A stretch of DNA of 6,593 nucleotides from Candidatus Omnitrophota bacterium (GTDB lineage Bacteria; Omnitrophota; Gorgyraeia; JABMRN01), in assembly GCA_028702395.1 (NCBI GenBank), contig JAQVOV010000087.1, positions 1 to 6,593 of the forward strand, given 5' to 3'. The position numbers and the translations under genes are program-made. This document shows positions 4,871 to 6,593 of the stretch, piece after piece. Each line of letters starts with the position of its first letter. Within the stretch, counting starts at the first letter, position 1. Under the pieces are notes generated by a model, which made no database searches, was not told where the DNA came from, and saw only the letters and a program-made list of their open reading frames with translations.

Positions 4871-5226
4871 TGGGTAAATTTTGGAGTGCTGTTTTTTTAG
4901 TAGTTCTATGTTCTTGCTCTTCAACTTATGCTAAAACCGAAAGCCCAGATGTTCTTAGGCAAGAAGCTTTTGTTGATATAACAACTGCTTCTTCTCTTAT
5001 GCAAAAAGCAGCTAATGCAATGTCAAATGCAAATAATGAAAACGATCTAAGACTTTCGATACAGCTTTTTGCAGAAGCAGGAAAATTGTTTCAAAGCGCA
5101 GGATCAAAATTAGAAGTTTTAGTTCCGGAATATGCCAGTCAAGAGGATCTGGAGGGGTGTAAACAAGCAATGACTTCCTGTTTGAATGCAATAAATAACA
5201 TTAAAAAACGGTTGACACAAATATAG
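4870..5226 (+). CDS. Probable small helical lipoprotein, 118 aa, unknown function
   Basis: MGK, a hydrophobic core (5-13) and LCSC (13-16) form a lipobox-like site, with C16 as the candidate lipidated cysteine. C14 at the -2 position is uncommon. Alternatively, signal peptidase I could cut after STYA (21). The mature protein is predicted helical: an amphipathic helix at about 38-55 (SLMQKAANAM), one at 58-78 (LRLSIQLFAEAGKLFQSAG), and one at 91-116 with cysteines at 97 and 104 that could form a disulfide. The pattern recalls a TPR-like helical hairpin, but no family is recognised. The start at 4870 overlaps the preceding stop and has GGGGGA 4 nt upstream. ATG 4858 would add four residues and has poorer spacing. 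It is the last gene of the three-gene unit. Confidence 0.68.
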   Translation: MGKFWSAVFLVVLCSCSSTYAKTESPDVLRQEAFVDITTASSLMQKAANAMSNANNENDLRLSIQLFAEAGKLFQSAGSKLEVLVPEYASQEDLEGCKQAMTSCLNAINNIKKRLTQI

Positions 5227-5273
5227 ATCATGAGATTTATTAGCTAAAAGAAAAAACATTTTAATAAAAAATA

Positions 5274-5301
5274 TTGACACATCACAAAAAGTTGATAAAA
5301 T
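5274..5301 (+). promoter_or_regulatory. Promoter of the fabG-acpP-fabF operon
   Basis: A perfect TTGACA (5274-5279), 16 nt, then TAAAAT (5296-5301) preceded by TG at 5293-5294 (extended -10). The predicted start near 5308 gives a leader of about 17 nt containing the AAGGAG site. I see no recognisable operator such as a FapR or FabT box. Confidence 0.75.
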
Positions 5302-5324
5302 ATGGGCAAACAAAAAGGAGATTA

Positions 5325-6065
5325 ATGGAACTGGAAAACAAAGTTGCAATAATTACAGGTGGGGCAAGGGGAATAGGATATGCTATTGCTCAAAAGTTGG
5401 CAGATGAAGGAGCAAACATAGCAATTTGTGATGTTAATGAACAAACCCTTTCTGAAGCAGAAAAAGAGCTTTCTAAAACAGGCAGAAAAGTCTTAGCTTT
5501 AAAAGTTGATGTTACTAACTCTAAAAGTGTTCAAGAATTCATAGATCAAGTTATTGAAAAGTTAGGTAAAATAGATATTCTTGTTAATAATGCAGGGATA
5601 ACCAAAGATACCCTTATAATGAGAATGGATGAAGCTCAATGGGATTCTGTAATAAACGTGAATCTTAAAGGGGTTTTTAACTGCACTAAAGCAGTTATAA
5701 AACCAATGATGAAGCAGAGATATGGGAAAATAATTAATATTGCTTCTATAATTGGGCAAATAGGAAACCCTGGACAAGTTAATTATGCAGCTAGTAAAGG
5801 CGGGGTAATTGCATTAACAAAGACAGTTGCCAAAGAAGTAGCTTCACGCAACATTAATGTAAATGCGCTTGCTCCCGGATTTATTCAGACTGCAATGACA
5901 GATGTTCTGTCAGAAGATGTAAAAAATAGTATGCTAAAGCTTATTCCGTTAGGAAAGCTTGGAACTGCAGATAACATAGCTGATGCAGTTGTGTTTTTTG
6001 CAAGTGAAAAGTCCTCTTATATCACCGGACAGGTGCTCCGTGTGTGTGGAGGAATGGTTACGTAA
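5325..6065 (+). CDS. fabG: 3-oxoacyl-[acyl-carrier-protein] reductase
   Basis: FabG reduces 3-oxoacyl-ACP to (R)-3-hydroxyacyl-ACP with NADPH in each cycle of type II fatty-acid synthesis, in the cytoplasm. At 246 residues it has the usual FabG length. It is a classical short-chain dehydrogenase with the Rossmann loop TGGARGIG (11-18), NNAG (88-91), and a complete catalytic tetrad N113, S141, Y154 and K158 (NYAASKGG). The C-terminal PGFIQTAMT (184-192) and ITGQVLRVCGGM are family features. C240 sits where Asp or Asn is common. AAGGAG 4 nt before the ATG fixes the start. An in-frame ATG-like extension to 5274 would lie inside the promoter. acpP follows 15 nt after its stop, and that context separates FabG from other SDR reductases. 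Confidence 0.95.
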   Translation: MELENKVAIITGGARGIGYAIAQKLADEGANIAICDVNEQTLSEAEKELSKTGRKVLALKVDVTNSKSVQEFIDQVIEKLGKIDILVNNAGITKDTLIMRMDEAQWDSVINVNLKGVFNCTKAVIKPMMKQRYGKIINIASIIGQIGNPGQVNYAASKGGVIALTKTVAKEVASRNINVNALAPGFIQTAMTDVLSEDVKNSMLKLIPLGKLGTADNIADAVVFFASEKSSYITGQVLRVCGGMVT

Positions 6066-6080
6066 TAAAGGAGGATATTA

Positions 6081-6317
6081 ATGGCTGTTGATGCAGGAAA
6101 AGTAAAGTCTATAATAGCAGAGCAGTTAGGGGTTAAGCCAGAAGAGGTTACTGAAGATGCTAAGTTCGTTGAAGATCTTGGCGCAGATTCGCTAGATACA
6201 GTAGAGCTTGTTATGGCTCTAGAAGAAGAATTTGGTGTTGAAATACCAGATGAAGATGCAGAAAAAATGACTACAGTTGGATCAGCTCTAAAATATATTG
6301 AAGAAAAACTAGGCTAA
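6081..6317 (+). CDS. acpP: Acyl carrier protein
   Basis: ACP carries growing acyl chains on a 4'-phosphopantetheine arm and passes them between FAS II enzymes, including the products of both flanking genes. The 78-residue, strongly acidic protein has the invariant attachment motif GADSLD, with S37 as the modified serine. The four-helix ACP pattern is intact: helix I about 5-16, helix II 37-50 (DTVELVMALEEEF), the short helix III 57-61 and helix IV 66-76. Helix II is the acidic recognition helix for partner enzymes. AAAGGAGG (6067-6074), 6 nt from the ATG, is close to a perfect ribosome site, consistent with the abundance of ACP in cells. Confidence 0.97.
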   Translation: MAVDAGKVKSIIAEQLGVKPEEVTEDAKFVEDLGADSLDTVELVMALEEEFGVEIPDEDAEKMTTVGSALKYIEEKLG

Positions 6318-6346
6318 TATTAATATAGCTAATTAAGAGAAATTTT

Positions 6347-6593
6347 ATGGAAAAAAGACGAGTTGTTATTACAGGGGTAGGTGCTATTACCCCTGTAGGC
6401 AATAATAAAGATGATTTTTGGTCCTCTCTTATGCACGGGCGAAGTGGAGCAGGACGTATTACGAAATTTGACCCTACTTATTTTTCATCTCAAATAGCAG
6501 CTGAAGTGAAAGGATTTGATCCTTCAGCACACTTTGAGGTTAAAGAAATGAGGAAAATAGATCCTTTTGTCCAATTTGCTATAGTCTCTGCTA
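6347..6593 (+). CDS. fabF: 3-oxoacyl-[acyl-carrier-protein] synthase II, N-terminal part (3' end outside window)
   Basis: FabF condenses acyl-ACP with malonyl-ACP and so elongates fatty acids. The product feeds FabG. Only the first 82 residues are present. They open with MEKRRVVITGVGAITPVGNN, the typical start of KAS I/II enzymes, followed by the expected FWSSLMHGRSGAGRITKFD and, further on, KEMRKIDPFVQFAI. The active-site Cys and the two His lie beyond the window. The spacing of 29 nt from acpP, and the gene order fabG-acpP-fabF, favour FabF over FabB. The ribosome site is a modest AAGAGA at 6335-6340, weaker than that of acpP. Confidence 0.93.
   Translation, partial: MEKRRVVITGVGAITPVGNNKDDFWSSLMHGRSGAGRITKFDPTYFSSQIAAEVKGFDPSAHFEVKEMRKIDPFVQFAIVSA

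Noticed and set aside
5119..5349. Minus-strand 76-codon frame across the fabG promoter
   Set aside because: It runs through the TTGACA/extended -10 promoter and the end of the lipoprotein gene, with no ribosome site or recognisable protein.

Overview
This AT-rich window holds ten protein genes, all on the + strand, arranged in short translationally coupled operons. Strong AGGAGG-type ribosome sites, several SpI- or SpII-type signal peptides and small envelope proteins point to a Gram-negative-type bacterium. The operons are broken up by unusually repeat-rich gaps. That texture, together with the propeller protein, makes me think of a deep-branching lineage such as Omnitrophota or Elusimicrobiota. 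This is an impression from memory and was not tested.

Region 1 (1-1361) is a tightly packed housekeeping operon: the 3' end of rimO (ribosomal protein S12 methylthiotransferase), then pgsA and pgpA. The last two carry out consecutive steps of phosphatidylglycerol synthesis. Stops and starts overlap at both junctions. Region 2 (1362-2039) starts with an imperfect inverted repeat containing a central palindrome. An unrecognised exported 185-residue protein with an excellent ribosome site follows.

Region 3 (2040-2527) is a non-coding gap. It holds three arrays of 7-nt tandem units, each with its own consensus, a perfect 23-bp inverted repeat that could act as a terminator, a second terminator-like hairpin, an extended -10 promoter and a leader hairpin just upstream of a ribosome site. 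The leader feeds region 4 (2528-3982), a secreted 484-residue protein with BNR/Ycf48-like propeller repeats and a distinct C-terminal domain.

Region 5 (3983-4346) is a second non-coding gap with three more 7-nt arrays, a 9-nt array and a pair of facing CAGAACGT motifs. It ends in a promoter so close to the next ATG that the transcript may be leaderless. Region 6 (4347-5226) is an overlapping cluster of three small unrecognised envelope genes: a two-helix membrane protein, a basic exported protein and a probable lipoprotein. Region 7 (5274-6593) is a fatty-acid synthesis operon with a good promoter: fabG, acpP and the start of fabF.

The housekeeping genes share a theme of membrane lipid supply, with FAS II acyl chains at the right end and phosphatidylglycerol synthesis at the left. 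The most unusual signal is the 7-nt periodicity that recurs with different consensus sequences in both long gaps.
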